From positions 2,914,001 to 2,978,000 of the forward strand of contig NZ_CP087164.1 in assembly GCF_021172045.1 (NCBI RefSeq): a stretch of DNA of 64,000 nucleotides, in the 5' to 3' direction. Shown here in pieces: positions 1-9,086 of this stretch (position 1 is its first letter; each line of letters begins with the position of its first letter). This stretch comes from Capillimicrobium parvum. GTDB lineage: Bacteria > Actinomycetota > Thermoleophilia > Solirubrobacterales > Solirubrobacteraceae. The notes under the pieces were generated by a model, which ran no database searches, was not told where the DNA came from, and saw nothing but the letters and a program-made list of their open reading frames with translations. The position numbers and the translations under genes were made by a program.

Positions 1-456
1 GCTGGCGATCTTGGCCACGTGCTTGCTGGTCGCCGCGCCGATGCTGATCGGCAGCCCGACCTCGCGCCGCACGTCCGTGCGCAGGCGGCGGGCGATCTGC
101 TCCGGCGTGCCGGTGATCGCCTCCAGCCCGGTGACGTCGAGGAACGCCTCGTCGATCGAGATCTGCTCGACGACCGGCGCGGCCTCGTCGAGGATCGCGA
201 ACACCTCGCGGCTGGCCTCGACGTACGCCGAGAACCGCGGTCGCACCACGACCGCGTCGGGGCACATCTGCCGCGCCCGCCTGCCGCCCATCGCCGACCG
301 CACCCCGCACGCGCGCGCCTCATAGCTCGCGGCGAGCACCACGCCGCCGCCGACGATGACCGGGCGTCCCCGCAGCCGCGGGTCGTCGCGCTGCTCGACC
401 GACGCGAAGAAGGCGTCGAGGTCGGCGTGGAGGATCGCGGGACGTGACACGAACAC
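1..456 (-). CDS. dinB: DNA polymerase IV (DinB), 5' part only
   Basis: Y-family translesion DNA polymerase, copying damaged templates without proofreading. Only the first ~152 codons lie in the window; the 3' end runs off the left edge. Visible are the metal-binding motif HADLDAFFASVEQ near residues 10-22, the RPVIVGG segment near 31-37 and the second catalytic motif SIDEAFLDVTG near 100-110, all standard for DinB. The GTG at 456 is preferred because GGAG lies 7 nt upstream; a second in-frame GTG at 450 is the alternative. It is divergent from the flavoprotein gene at 617, so about 160 bp hold both promoters. Confidence 0.93.
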   Translation of the reverse strand, partial: MFVSRPAILHADLDAFFASVEQRDDPRLRGRPVIVGGGVVLAASYEARACGVRSAMGGRRARQMCPDAVVVRPRFSAYVEASREVFAILDEAAPVVEQISIDEAFLDVTGLEAITGTPEQIARRLRTDVRREVGLPISIGAATSKHVAKIAS

Positions 457-616
457 ATGTTCGCTCCCGAGCCGGACGACCCGCAGCACGGACCGTCCCC
501 GCGCGGCGTGGCGCCACGCGTTCGCACCTTGGGGCCCCGGCCGTCGCGCCCGAGCCCGACGAGCTCCTGCTGCCGCGCCCGTCCGGCCGGGGAGGCCTGA
601 GCACTACCTTTGACCC

Positions 617-2290
617 ATGGCGAGCGTGCGGCACACCGGCAACGTGCCCGGCCTCGACGATGAGCTGCTGTACCCGCGGCTGAGCGAGGAGAAGCTCGAG
701 GGCCTCGCCCGGAAGGGGCGGCGGCGCTCGTTCGAGCCGGGCGACGTCCTCTACGCGGACGGCCAGCGCGACGCCCCGTTCTACGTGATCGAGCGGGGCC
801 TGGTCGAGTTCGTCGTCCACAAGCCCGGCAAGGAGATCCTCGTCGCCCGCGCGGACGCCCGGACGTTCATCGGCGACATCGCCGTCTTCACCGGCGAGCC
901 GACGCTGACCGCCTGCGTGGCGGCCGAACCGACCGACGTCATCGAGTTCGACCGGCCCGGGCTGCGGAGCCTGCTCGGCGGCTCGCCCGAGTTCGGCGAG
1001 ATGGTCCTGCGCACGCTGCTCGCGCGTCGCGACTGGCACGAGGGCGAGGGCTACGGCGTCCCGCGCCTGATCGCCTCCCGCAACTCGCGACGCGCGTTCG
1101 AGGTGCGGGACCTGCTCGAGCGCAACCTGCTGCCGGTCCGCTGGTACGACGTCGACACCGATCCCGACAGCGCCGCGATGCTCGAGTGGCTGCACATCGA
1201 GCCCGCGGACACGCCGGTGCTCGTGCACGGCGCGACGGTGCTGCGCAACCCGTCCGCCGCGCAGGTGGCGCGCGACCTCGGGCTGCGCGCGGAGGTCGAC
1301 GGCGAGCGGTTCGACCTCGTCGTCCTCGGCGCCGGTCCGGCGGGCCTCGCCGCCGCGGTGTACGGCGGCTCGGAGGGGCTGCGGACGCTCGTCGTCGAGG
1401 CGTGGGCGCCGGGCGGCCAGGCGGGCACGAGCACGCGCATCGAGAACTACCTCGGGTTCCCGACCGGCATCTCCGGCGCCGATCTGACGCGCAAGGCCAC
1501 GCTGCAGGCCCGCCGCTTCGACGCGGTCCTGTCGAGCTTCCACCGGGCGGTCGAGCTCGCGGACGGGCCGGAAGGGCTCGTGCGCATCGACCTCGACGAC
1601 GGCCAGCACGTCCTCGCCCGCACCGTGGTCCTGGCGACCGGCGCGCGCTGGCGCGAACTGCGGGCCGAGGGCGTCGAGCGCTTCCGGGGCGCCGGCGTCT
1701 ACCACGCGGCCATGGCGACCGACGCCGAGCGCTGCCGCGGCGAGGACGTCATCGTCGTCGGCGGAGGCAACTCGGCGGGCCAGGCGGCGATGTACCTGGC
1801 CGCACGCGCGCGCAGCGTGCGGATCGTCGTGCGCGGCCCGGGCCTCGCGGCCTCGATGTCGCACTACCTCGTCGAGCGCATCGAGCGGTCCCGGACCGTC
1901 GAGGTGCTGACCGAGACCGAGGTGGCGGCGATCCACGGCAACGGCACGGTGGAGTCGGTGGTCCTGCGCGACCGGCGCGACGGCGCCGAGCAGCGGGTGC
2001 CGTCGACCGCGGTGTTCGTGATGATCGGCGCGGACCCGTGCACGGAGGCGGTCGCCGGCATGCTCGCGCTCGACGAGGCCGGCTACGTCATCTGCGGGGC
2101 CGGCGCGACGCGGTGCGCCGGCCATCTCGGCTGGCCGCTGCAGGACCGCGAGCCGCACCTGCTCGAGACCGTCCGTCCCGGGGTGTTCGCCGCGGGCGAC
2201 GTCCGCGCCGGGGCGGCCAAGCGGGTCGCGAGCGCCGTCGGGGACGGCTCCCTCGTCGTCCGCTTCGCCCACGACGTCCTGAACGCCTGA
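617..2290 (+). CDS. cNMP-binding / thioredoxin-like / FAD-dependent pyridine nucleotide oxidoreductase
   Basis: 557-residue three-part flavoprotein. Residues ~20-125 form a cyclic-nucleotide-binding (CRP-like) fold. Residues ~145-220 resemble the thioredoxin/glutaredoxin-like domain usual in this family (a segment with TPVLVHG and VLRNPS). Residues ~230-557 are a thioredoxin-reductase-type module with FAD motif GAGPAGLAAA, ENYLGFPTGISG, NAD(P)H motif GGGNSAGQAA and the C-terminal FAD motif GVFAAGDVR. The redox CxxC expected before the NADPH motif is absent (the segment reads HAAMATDAERC), so classical thioredoxin reduction is unlikely; electrons probably go to another acceptor. Ligand of the cNMP domain and the physiological partner are unknown. 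Monocistronic by spacing. Confidence 0.9.
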   Translation: MASVRHTGNVPGLDDELLYPRLSEEKLEGLARKGRRRSFEPGDVLYADGQRDAPFYVIERGLVEFVVHKPGKEILVARADARTFIGDIAVFTGEPTLTACVAAEPTDVIEFDRPGLRSLLGGSPEFGEMVLRTLLARRDWHEGEGYGVPRLIASRNSRRAFEVRDLLERNLLPVRWYDVDTDPDSAAMLEWLHIEPADTPVLVHGATVLRNPSAAQVARDLGLRAEVDGERFDLVVLGAGPAGLAAAVYGGSEGLRTLVVEAWAPGGQAGTSTRIENYLGFPTGISGADLTRKATLQARRFDAVLSSFHRAVELADGPEGLVRIDLDDGQHVLARTVVLATGARWRELRAEGVERFRGAGVYHAAMATDAERCRGEDVIVVGGGNSAGQAAMYLAARARSVRIVVRGPGLAASMSHYLVERIERSRTVEVLTETEVAAIHGNGTVESVVLRDRRDGAEQRVPSTAVFVMIGADPCTEAVAGMLALDEAGYVICGAGATRCAGHLGWPLQDREPHLLETVRPGVFAAGDVRAGAAKRVASAVGDGSLVVRFAHDVLNA

Positions 2291-2355
2291 GCGGTCGGCG
2301 CGGCACTGGTGTGCGCCGGGCGTCGCGTCCGCCGTCTCGGGACAATGGGGAGCAG

Positions 2356-4338
2356 GTGACCCGCGCGACGACGACCGGACGGGACGGAGACCGCCCCGGG
2401 CGCGTGCGCGCCGGCTTCCGTCGCGGTGCGGCGCTCGTCGCGCTCGTCGTGGTGGTGGCGGCCCTGGCGCTCGTCGTCGTCACGACCCTGCCGAGCCGCG
2501 GATCGGGCCAGCCGGGCCACGGCCCCGACGTGCGCACTCAGCGGCCCGAGCGGGCCGGCCCGTCGCCGCAGGCGCTGCGCGCGTTCGCCGACCGGATCGC
2601 GGCGGGCTGGATGGGCCGGCGCAGCGAGTCCGGGCTGTTCGTCGACCCGATCACGGGCGGCGGGCGGCATGGCTTCGGGCAGGTCATGCTCGGCCAGGCG
2701 CTGATGCAGGCCGGCCGGCGCCGCGGCGACGACGCGATGCTGCGCGCCGGGGTGATCGCGGTGACGCGCAGCCTGCGGCGCAGCCTCCACGCGGGCGGCG
2801 CGGAGAACCCCCTCGGGCTGCTCGGGACCGTCTCGGCGTACCGCTGGGCGCGCGCGAACATCCGCCACCGCGCGGTCTTCCGGCGCGCCGAGCCGGTGTG
2901 GCGCCACCTGCTCGAGCAGTGGAGCGGCGGCGACGTCGGCCCGAAGGCGCAGCGCTGCTTCCACGACCCCACCTGCTGGGACAACTACAAGGCGATCGAG
3001 GCGGCCGGCGTGCTCGCGCTGGCGCAGACGCGGCTGCACGGCGCGACCGCCGCCTCGACGCTGTCGCAGCCCGTGGCGCGCACGGACGCGGTCGAGGTGC
3101 TCGAGCGGCGCTTCGCGCAGGCCTCCGGCCGCGCGGCGTCCTACCGGACCGCGGGCGCGAAGGACGCGGCCGGCGCCGGGCTCGGCGTCAACTCCGACCA
3201 GCCGACGTATCCGCTCGCCTACCAGGCGATGACCGCGATGGCCCTCGCCTCCGCGCTCGAACTGCCGAAGCACCGGCCGGGGCGCGGGGCGGTGCGCGCG
3301 TTCGCCCGCGTGATGCAGACCCAGGCGGCGATCGCCGCGCCGGACGGCGACGTCGCGTGGCTCGGCCGCGCGCAGGGGCAGAGCTGGGCGCTCGCCGCCA
3401 CCGTCTACGCCGCTCGGGTGTGCACGCGCCGGTTCGCGCGGTCGCGTCCGGCGCTCGCCGGGACCTGCGCGACGCTGGCCGGCCGGGCGTTCGGGCGCCT
3501 GAGGGCCCGCCACGGCATCGGCCGCGACGGCCTGAACATCGTCCCGCGGTTTCGCACCTCGCCGGTCGACGCGCGCGGCCTGGACCGCTACGCGCGGATG
3601 ATGACCTTCAACGGCCTGACGGCGGCGTTCCTCGACTGGGCGGCCGACGTCCCCGAGCCGGCGCGGCCCGTCCGTCCGGTCGCGCTGCCCCTCGACCGCG
3701 ACGGGGCGTTCCGTGACCCCGATCATGCGCGGCTCGCGATCGCCCGGTCCCGGGACCTCTGGTTCGCGGTGCACGAGGTGGGGCCGATCGGGGTGTTCGA
3801 CCCGCGCTACGGGTTCGGCCTGATCGCGGCCAAGGTGCGGCGCGACGGACGGTGGCGCGACCTGCTGACCGCCCCGCCCATCACCCCGGTCGGCAGCGTC
3901 CCCGCCGACACGGCGGGCCCGCTGCTCGAGCTCGGCGCGGCCACCGCCACGCCGTGGGGAAGGTCGACCACGGTCAGCCGGTCAGGCCGGACGGTCGTCG
4001 TGCGGGGCGGCTTTCAGTGGCCCGACGGCTCGTGGGCCCGCGAGGGCGCCATGTTCACGTACCGCGCGCTCGGCGACGGCGTGTCGTTGACGGTCCGGGC
4101 GCGCGGCGGCGACACGCTCACGTTCCAGGACTGGGCGCCGGCCGGGAGGCGCCGGCTGCACGAGCGCGGCCGGGCGCTCGTGCTGCCGGGCGCCGTCGCG
4201 CGCCTGTCGATCCGCCCGCGGGCCGTCGCCTGCGACGGCCGCTACGGCTCCGCGTACGACCGCGTCGTGCAGAGCTGCCGGCGGACGGTGACGCTCCCCG
4301 CGAGCGGCGTGGTGCGCTGGTCGATCCGCGCGCGCTGA
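2356..4338 (+). CDS. membrane-anchored, predominantly helical protein of unknown function (possible polysaccharide lyase/glycosidase-like toroid)
   Basis: 660 residues. An N-terminal hydrophobic segment (~residues 24-45, rich in A/L/V) after a basic stretch makes it a signal-anchored or secreted protein. The central half is helical with many W, H and Y residues (for example TCWDNYKAIEAAG, FNGLTAAFLDWAADV); the C-terminal third looks beta-rich. This helical-toroid plus beta-domain order resembles heparinase/alginate-lyase-type enzymes, but no catalytic motif could be assigned, so the enzyme idea is only inference. The GTG start at 2356 follows a GGGGAG a few bases upstream; the frame stays open much further 5' but that part is antisense-like shadow inside the preceding gene. 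Confidence 0.75.
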   Translation: MTRATTTGRDGDRPGRVRAGFRRGAALVALVVVVAALALVVVTTLPSRGSGQPGHGPDVRTQRPERAGPSPQALRAFADRIAAGWMGRRSESGLFVDPITGGGRHGFGQVMLGQALMQAGRRRGDDAMLRAGVIAVTRSLRRSLHAGGAENPLGLLGTVSAYRWARANIRHRAVFRRAEPVWRHLLEQWSGGDVGPKAQRCFHDPTCWDNYKAIEAAGVLALAQTRLHGATAASTLSQPVARTDAVEVLERRFAQASGRAASYRTAGAKDAAGAGLGVNSDQPTYPLAYQAMTAMALASALELPKHRPGRGAVRAFARVMQTQAAIAAPDGDVAWLGRAQGQSWALAATVYAARVCTRRFARSRPALAGTCATLAGRAFGRLRARHGIGRDGLNIVPRFRTSPVDARGLDRYARMMTFNGLTAAFLDWAADVPEPARPVRPVALPLDRDGAFRDPDHARLAIARSRDLWFAVHEVGPIGVFDPRYGFGLIAAKVRRDGRWRDLLTAPPITPVGSVPADTAGPLLELGAATATPWGRSTTVSRSGRTVVVRGGFQWPDGSWAREGAMFTYRALGDGVSLTVRARGGDTLTFQDWAPAGRRRLHERGRALVLPGAVARLSIRPRAVACDGRYGSAYDRVVQSCRRTVTLPASGVVRWSIRAR

Positions 4339-4341
4339 GCC

Positions 4342-6960
4342 TCACGGCGCGAGCATCACCCCGATGCTGCCCATCGTCTCGCCGTTGCCCGAGCCGTCGG
4401 GGTAGCGCCCGAAGTCGGCCACGACGAGGTCCGGACGGGCGTTGTCGTCGAGGGTGGCCGACGCCAGTCCGCGCGGGCCGGCGCCCGCCGCCTGGTGGAC
4501 GGCGCCCGCGAGTCCTCCGCCGCCCGTGCCGAGCAGCAGCGACACGTTGTCGGAGACGAAGTTCGACAGGGCGACGTCCGGACGGCCGTCGGCGTCGAAG
4601 TCCGCCACCGCGACCCCGGTCGGGTTCTGGCCGAGCGGGTCGCCGCCGGCGGACGGGTACGTGGCGCTCGTGAACGTCGGCGCCGCGGGGGTCGTCGTCG
4701 TGTTGCGCACCACCGTCACGCTGCCCTGGACGTGGTTGGCGACCACGATGTCGGCGCGGCCGTCGTCGTCGACGTCGGCCACCTGCACGTCGAGCGGATA
4801 GCGATCCGACGGCGTGCCGAGCACGGTCTGCGGCGCCGCGAACGACGCCGTGGTGACACCCGACGCCGTGGTGTTGCGCAGCACGGTCACCGTGCCGTCG
4901 CCGAGGTTGCCCACCACGACATCGGGCTTGAGGTCGCCGTCGAGGTCGCCGACGGCCACCGATCCGGCGTCCGTGCCGCCGGACGGGACCTGCTGCGGCG
5001 CGGCGAAGCGCGGCGGCGCGGCGGCCCCGCGGTTGAGCGTCACGGACGCGTACCCCGTCGAGGACGGTCCCGTGGAGCTCGCCGTGACGAGGTCCGGATA
5101 GCCGTCGTCGTTGAGGTCGCCGGCGGCGATGTCCGCCGCACCGGGCCCGGTGGCGGAGAAGCTCGCGCTCGAGCTCAGACCGCCGGCGCCGGTGCTGGGA
5201 ATCAGCGCGACGGCGTCGTCGCCGGCCCCGTTCTGCGTCCGCGACAGCGACACGGCGACGTCGGGAAAGCCGTTGCCGTCGAAGTCCGACGTCACCGCGC
5301 CCGTCGGATCGGCGCTCGTGCCGAGGGCGACCGACGCCGCGGCGCCGAACGTGCCGTTCGGATGGCCCGGGGAGCTCAGGCTCCCGGCGCGCACCTGGAC
5401 GTCGTCCGCCGCGCCCGGGTCCAGCGCGTCCTCGGGCACCGCCGCGTCCTGCGCGCCGTCGCCGTTGAAGTCGGCGAGCCCGACGCCCACGGGATGGGAG
5501 GTGGCGGGGTACTGGACGACCGCCCGGAACGGGGAGGACGGCGTGCCGCCGCCACCGCCGGACGACGAGCCGCCGCCCGACGACGAGCCGCCCGCCGGAG
5601 GCACCTCGGTGAAGCCGCGAGGCGGCTCAGGCGCCGGCGGCGGCGTGGGCGTCGTGGCGTTGAACGTGACGATGAGCGCCCGCTTGGGCTCGACCTTCGT
5701 CGCGTCGATGATCAGGTTGCACACGTAGCCGCGGATGCCGTGGTTGTCGCCGGTCGTGCCGCCCGTGCAGCCCTGCCACGACGCGAGCTCCGACGCGACG
5801 CCGGCGTGCGCCTCGATGCGCACCCTCTGGCCCGACGTGTAGAAGGCGGAGCACGTCGTCCGGCAGATCTGGCCGCCGTCGCCCTGGAAGTAGACGAGGC
5901 CCACGCCCGTGCCCGCGAAGCGAACCTCGACCGGAGCGCCGGGCACGGTGTCGCCCGACACGCGCGGCGTCTCGATGGCGGCCTGGGACGCGGCGTTGGT
6001 GGTGTCCGCGATGACGACGCGGTGGCGCGAGATGCGCGGCGCCGACACGTTGCCGAACTTCGCCTCCTGCTGCGCCGAGGCGGCGTAGCGGTCGGGCACG
6101 GCGTCCGGCAGCACGCCGACGACCTTCGCCCACCGGCGGGCGAGCGCCGGGTTGCGGAGATCGCGGGCGATGAACTGCGTGGCCAGCGGGCTGCGCTTCG
6201 TCGCCTGGAAGGCGTTGCGGTCTCCGACGGTGCCGTACAGCATGCGCAGCACGGTCATGGCGCGACCGCTCACACGCGTGCCGGCGGTGTGCAGCTTCAC
6301 GGTGCGCGCCGTCGCCCGTCCCTTGGACGCGAGCTCGCCGGTCGCGTCGACCGGGTTGTGCGCCGCCGACAGCGCCTGCGCCGCCTTCAGGGCGATGAGG
6401 TACTTCGACCAGTTGTGCAGCGCGGTGGAGATCGCGTTCGGCGTGCGGAAGATGTCCGCTCGGCCACCCTTGCCGACCCGGTGCACCCAGAACGACTTCA
6501 CGACCGGGGAGGCGTTGGCGATCGTGAAGCGGACCGTGCCGCCGGTCTTCGGCCGGGAGCCGTCGCGGCGCCGCGCGATCAGGAAGACGACGTTCCGCAG
6601 GCGCGAGCTGCCGCCCGTCACGCGCGTCACGGCGACGCGCACGTCGGTGGTCTTCGCACGCGCGGACCACCCGCGCGACCCGGCGCGGACCTTCAGCCCG
6701 CCGACGTTCGCCCGGAAGATGCGGGCCCCGCCGCCGGCACGAGGCGCCTTCGTACGACCGATCCGGACCTGGGCGACGCCGTAGGTGAGGTCGCCCGAGC
6801 GCGGGAGGGGAAGCACGACGGACGTGCCGCGCGCCGCGGCGCGTGCGTCAGGCGCCGCGACGAGGGCGAGCAGCGAGGCCAGCGCCAGAGCGGCGAGGCA
6901 CGCCGGCGTGGCGAGTCGGCGCGCGCAACGACCTGTCGCGCGACGAGGCGGAGACACCAC
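4342..6960 (-). CDS. secreted FG-GAP/VCBS repeat protein
   Basis: 872-residue exported protein. The N-terminus has a basic start, a hydrophobic core and an A-x-A cleavage region near residues 35-45. Residues ~50-430 are an uncharacterised domain with two Cys pairs near 355-400. A Gly/Ser linker (~460-480) joins it to at least seven FG-GAP/VCBS units with Ca-binding loops of DxDxDGxxD type, e.g. DLNDDGYPDLV, DLDGDLKPDVV, DVDDDGRADIV, DFDADGRPDVAL, to the C-terminus. Such repeats build a beta-propeller used for adhesion or ligand binding outside the cell; the ligand is unknown. The GTG start at 6960 has AGGAAG about 9 nt upstream. Convergent and nearly abutting with the gene ending at 4338. Confidence 0.88.
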   Translation of the reverse strand: MVSPPRRATGRCARRLATPACLAALALASLLALVAAPDARAAARGTSVVLPLPRSGDLTYGVAQVRIGRTKAPRAGGGARIFRANVGGLKVRAGSRGWSARAKTTDVRVAVTRVTGGSSRLRNVVFLIARRRDGSRPKTGGTVRFTIANASPVVKSFWVHRVGKGGRADIFRTPNAISTALHNWSKYLIALKAAQALSAAHNPVDATGELASKGRATARTVKLHTAGTRVSGRAMTVLRMLYGTVGDRNAFQATKRSPLATQFIARDLRNPALARRWAKVVGVLPDAVPDRYAASAQQEAKFGNVSAPRISRHRVVIADTTNAASQAAIETPRVSGDTVPGAPVEVRFAGTGVGLVYFQGDGGQICRTTCSAFYTSGQRVRIEAHAGVASELASWQGCTGGTTGDNHGIRGYVCNLIIDATKVEPKRALIVTFNATTPTPPPAPEPPRGFTEVPPAGGSSSGGGSSSGGGGGTPSSPFRAVVQYPATSHPVGVGLADFNGDGAQDAAVPEDALDPGAADDVQVRAGSLSSPGHPNGTFGAAASVALGTSADPTGAVTSDFDGNGFPDVAVSLSRTQNGAGDDAVALIPSTGAGGLSSSASFSATGPGAADIAAGDLNDDGYPDLVTASSTGPSSTGYASVTLNRGAAAPPRFAAPQQVPSGGTDAGSVAVGDLDGDLKPDVVVGNLGDGTVTVLRNTTASGVTTASFAAPQTVLGTPSDRYPLDVQVADVDDDGRADIVVANHVQGSVTVVRNTTTTPAAPTFTSATYPSAGGDPLGQNPTGVAVADFDADGRPDVALSNFVSDNVSLLLGTGGGGLAGAVHQAAGAGPRGLASATLDDNARPDLVVADFGRYPDGSGNGETMGSIGVMLAP

Positions 6961-7118
6961 TGAACATCACTTCCTTGCATTGCTGGACCGGGCGAGCCGG
7001 AGCTCGGGCGCGGCATGAAACCAGAACCTGGAGACGATTGGCCGAAATCGGACGAATGACCGATGCGGCGCCCGCGCGGGGCGGGGCCTCCGACGGCCGG
7101 CGCTGTCACGATCCCGGG

Positions 7119-7853
7119 ATGGCCGCGACCGCCGCGATCCGCGCCCGCGTCACCGCGGAGCAGCCGCTGGGCGGCGCCCTGCGAGAGGACGTCGCCGAGC
7201 GTGCCGCGGCGCTCGGCGTCCTGGGGTGGGTGCGGGCGGCCGACGACGGCGGGCTCCAGGTCCATGCCGAAGGTGACGCCGCGTCCGTCGACGCGCTCGC
7301 CGCGTTCCTGAGCGAGGACGGCCGGACGGTCGATGTCGAGCGCGTCCGCCGCGAGGGCCACGAGCAGTTCGCGATCCGCGGGGTGCCGGCGGGCGTGTTC
7401 GTGGTGCAGCAGCACGCCGCGACCGCCCGCCACTTCGACCTGCGCCTCGAGGTCGGCGGGGTCATGCGCTCGTGGGCGGTGCCGAAGGGGCCGTCGCTCG
7501 ACCCGGCCGTCAAGCGCCTCGCCGTCGAGGTCGAGGACCACTCGATGGGCCACAACGACTTCGAGGGCCGGCTCGGCGAGGGCGGCGTGATCGTCTGGGA
7601 CCGCGGCGGCTACGAGCAGGGCGGCCGGGTGCCGTGGCCGGAGGCGCTCGACCGCGGGCACGCCGTCTTCGTCCTACACGGCGAGAAGCTGCGCGGGGGA
7701 TTCGCGCTGCAGCGCACGCGCCCGGGGGAGAAGGCGCAGTGGCTGCTCGTCAAGCGCCGCGACGACGACGCGCGCCCCGGCTCGGACATCGCCGCCGAGG
7801 CGCCCGGATCGGTCGTCAGCGGCCGTACGCTCGACGAGGTCCTACGCGGATGA
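7119..7853 (+). CDS. acylphosphatase-like domain fused to a LigD-type 3'-phosphoesterase domain
   Basis: 244 residues from ATG 7119. Residues ~1-75 resemble acylphosphatase (GVLGWVRAADDGGLQVHAEGD segments): the Arg of the usual GFR loop is kept in GALRED, but the catalytic Asn after WVR is Ala, so this half is probably inactive. Residues ~90-225 are the DNA-ligase-D phosphoesterase (PE) domain: FVVQQHAATARHFDLRLE, SWAVPKGPSLDP, VEVEDHSMGHNDFEG, VIVWDRGGY, with the conserved metal-binding His/Asp/Glu set. PE domains trim 3'-phosphate/ribonucleotide ends in repair. No polymerase or ligase domain is attached. An upstream in-frame ATG at 7056 is possible; neither start has a clear Shine-Dalgarno. 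Confidence 0.85.
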   Translation: MAATAAIRARVTAEQPLGGALREDVAERAAALGVLGWVRAADDGGLQVHAEGDAASVDALAAFLSEDGRTVDVERVRREGHEQFAIRGVPAGVFVVQQHAATARHFDLRLEVGGVMRSWAVPKGPSLDPAVKRLAVEVEDHSMGHNDFEGRLGEGGVIVWDRGGYEQGGRVPWPEALDRGHAVFVLHGEKLRGGFALQRTRPGEKAQWLLVKRRDDDARPGSDIAAEAPGSVVSGRTLDEVLRG

Positions 7854-7863
7854 GCGGCGCCGC

Positions 7864-8331
7864 TCAGTCGTGCGGGCGCACCTGACCGCGGATCTCGCCC
7901 GCCGGGAACTGCATCGTGTGGATGTTGACGTACGTCCGGCCGGCCTTCATGGCCCGAACGGCCTGGGCGAACGTCTTGACGTTCCCGACGGCGGTGAACT
8001 GCTTGGCCGTCAGCCGGCCCGCGCGCGGGAGGCTGAACGGCTTCGTCGAGATCGAGATCAGGACGCCGCCGGCCTGACCGGGGCGGCCGAGGTGGATGTG
8101 CGAGGCCTGCGCCGGGCCGGTCAGGCCCTTCGCGGTGATCTCGTATCTGATCGACCTGCCGTTCGGCGCGATCGTGAACTCGGCGTGTCCCGTGGCCTTC
8201 GAGCTCGACTTCGGGACCTCCGAGCTGCCCTTCAGGGTCGCGTCGTACTTCTGCGACGACGCGGCGCCGGCCAGGCCGGCCGGGATCGCGGCAGCCAGGA
8301 TGACCACGGCGACGAGCGGCTTGCGCGACAT
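7864..8331 (-). CDS. secreted CHRD-domain protein
   Basis: 155 residues: signal peptide (hydrophobic core in residues ~5-22, cleavage after AGA/ASS), then one CHRD (chordin-type) domain with SSEVP, the SHIHLGRPGQAGGV histidine turn, and the closing YVNIHTMQFPAGEIRGQV. CHRD domains occur alone in many bacterial extracellular proteins; function is not established beyond a predicted beta-fold, possibly metal-binding through the His residues. Ends just after the convergent phosphoesterase gene (stop at 7853). The divergent cupin gene starts ~110 bp upstream. Confidence 0.88.
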   Translation of the reverse strand: MSRKPLVAVVILAAAIPAGLAGAASSQKYDATLKGSSEVPKSSSKATGHAEFTIAPNGRSIRYEITAKGLTGPAQASHIHLGRPGQAGGVLISISTKPFSLPRAGRLTAKQFTAVGNVKTFAQAVRAMKAGRTYVNIHTMQFPAGEIRGQVRPHD

Positions 8332-8443
8332 GCTTCCTCCTCCCGGTGGGTTGCCCTGCTACCGGCAGTGACGCCGGGTGGGGCCGGTTCCTTCCCGTTT
8401 GGCGCGGCGCCGCTCAGGCGCCGGTCGTCCGTACGATCGGCGC

Positions 8444-9010
8444 ATGGTCCCTGAGGCGAAGCTCGAGCAGACGGAGGCGGGGCTGGTCCCCGCCGGGCAC
8501 GGATGGTTCGTGTTGAACGCGCGCGAGGCGCGGTGGATCGACCGCCCGCGGCGCGGGGTCAACGTGCCGCTGACCGGCTGGACCGAGGAGGAGGCGGAGG
8601 GCTACTTCCCGCAGATCGGCGTCGCGATCGCCGTGCTCGGCCCCGGCGAGCCGATCGGCATGTACCACTGGGAGGCCGATGCCGAGGAGTTCGTCGTGCT
8701 CTCGGGCGAGCCGCTGCTGCTCGTCGAGGGCCAGGAGCGGGCGCTGCGCCGGTGGGACTTCGTGCACTGCCCGCCCGAGACGCGGCACATGATCGTCGGA
8801 GCCGGCGACGGACCCTGCGTGGTCCTCGCGATCGGCGCCCGGGGCCACCTCGACCAGGGCTGCAACGGCGGGGCGTACACGGTCGATCCGGTCGCGGTGC
8901 GCCACGGCGCCGGGGTGCGGGAGGAGACCGACGACGCGAGGGTCGCCTACGCCCACCTGCCGCCGCCCGGCCCGGTGCGCTACCGGGCGGGCTGGCTGCC
9001 GGAGGATTGA
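8444..9010 (+). CDS. cupin-domain protein
   Basis: 188 residues. A single cupin barrel occupies residues ~55-130: motif 1 around GEPIGMYHWEADAEEFVVLSG and motif 2 around CPPETRHMIVGAG, giving the usual His/Glu/His metal ligands. The flanking N- and C-terminal segments (GVNVPLTGW; GYF near residue 50; PGPVRYRAGWLPED at the end) are typical of a stand-alone actinobacterial cupin family of unknown substrate. Start ATG 8444 chosen over an upstream in-frame start because homology-like sequence begins only there. Substrate cannot be inferred from neighbours. Confidence 0.85.
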   Translation: MVPEAKLEQTEAGLVPAGHGWFVLNAREARWIDRPRRGVNVPLTGWTEEEAEGYFPQIGVAIAVLGPGEPIGMYHWEADAEEFVVLSGEPLLLVEGQERALRRWDFVHCPPETRHMIVGAGDGPCVVLAIGARGHLDQGCNGGAYTVDPVAVRHGAGVREETDDARVAYAHLPPPGPVRYRAGWLPED

Positions 9011-9086
9011 GACGGGCGCGCCAGCCCGGCCGGGCGGGGCGAGCCCACGGCGACCCCCGCCCGAGGTCGCGGCGTCTCCGGACCGC

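Noticed and set aside
320-2272. 650-codon open frame antisense to the flavoprotein gene
   Set aside because: Arg/Asp/Ala-rich product with no domain; a mirror of strong GC3 bias in the real gene on the other strand. The same applies to long antisense frames at 2083-3774, 4495-6963, 10274-11551, 16431-18815, 18757-20667 and 58430-60472.
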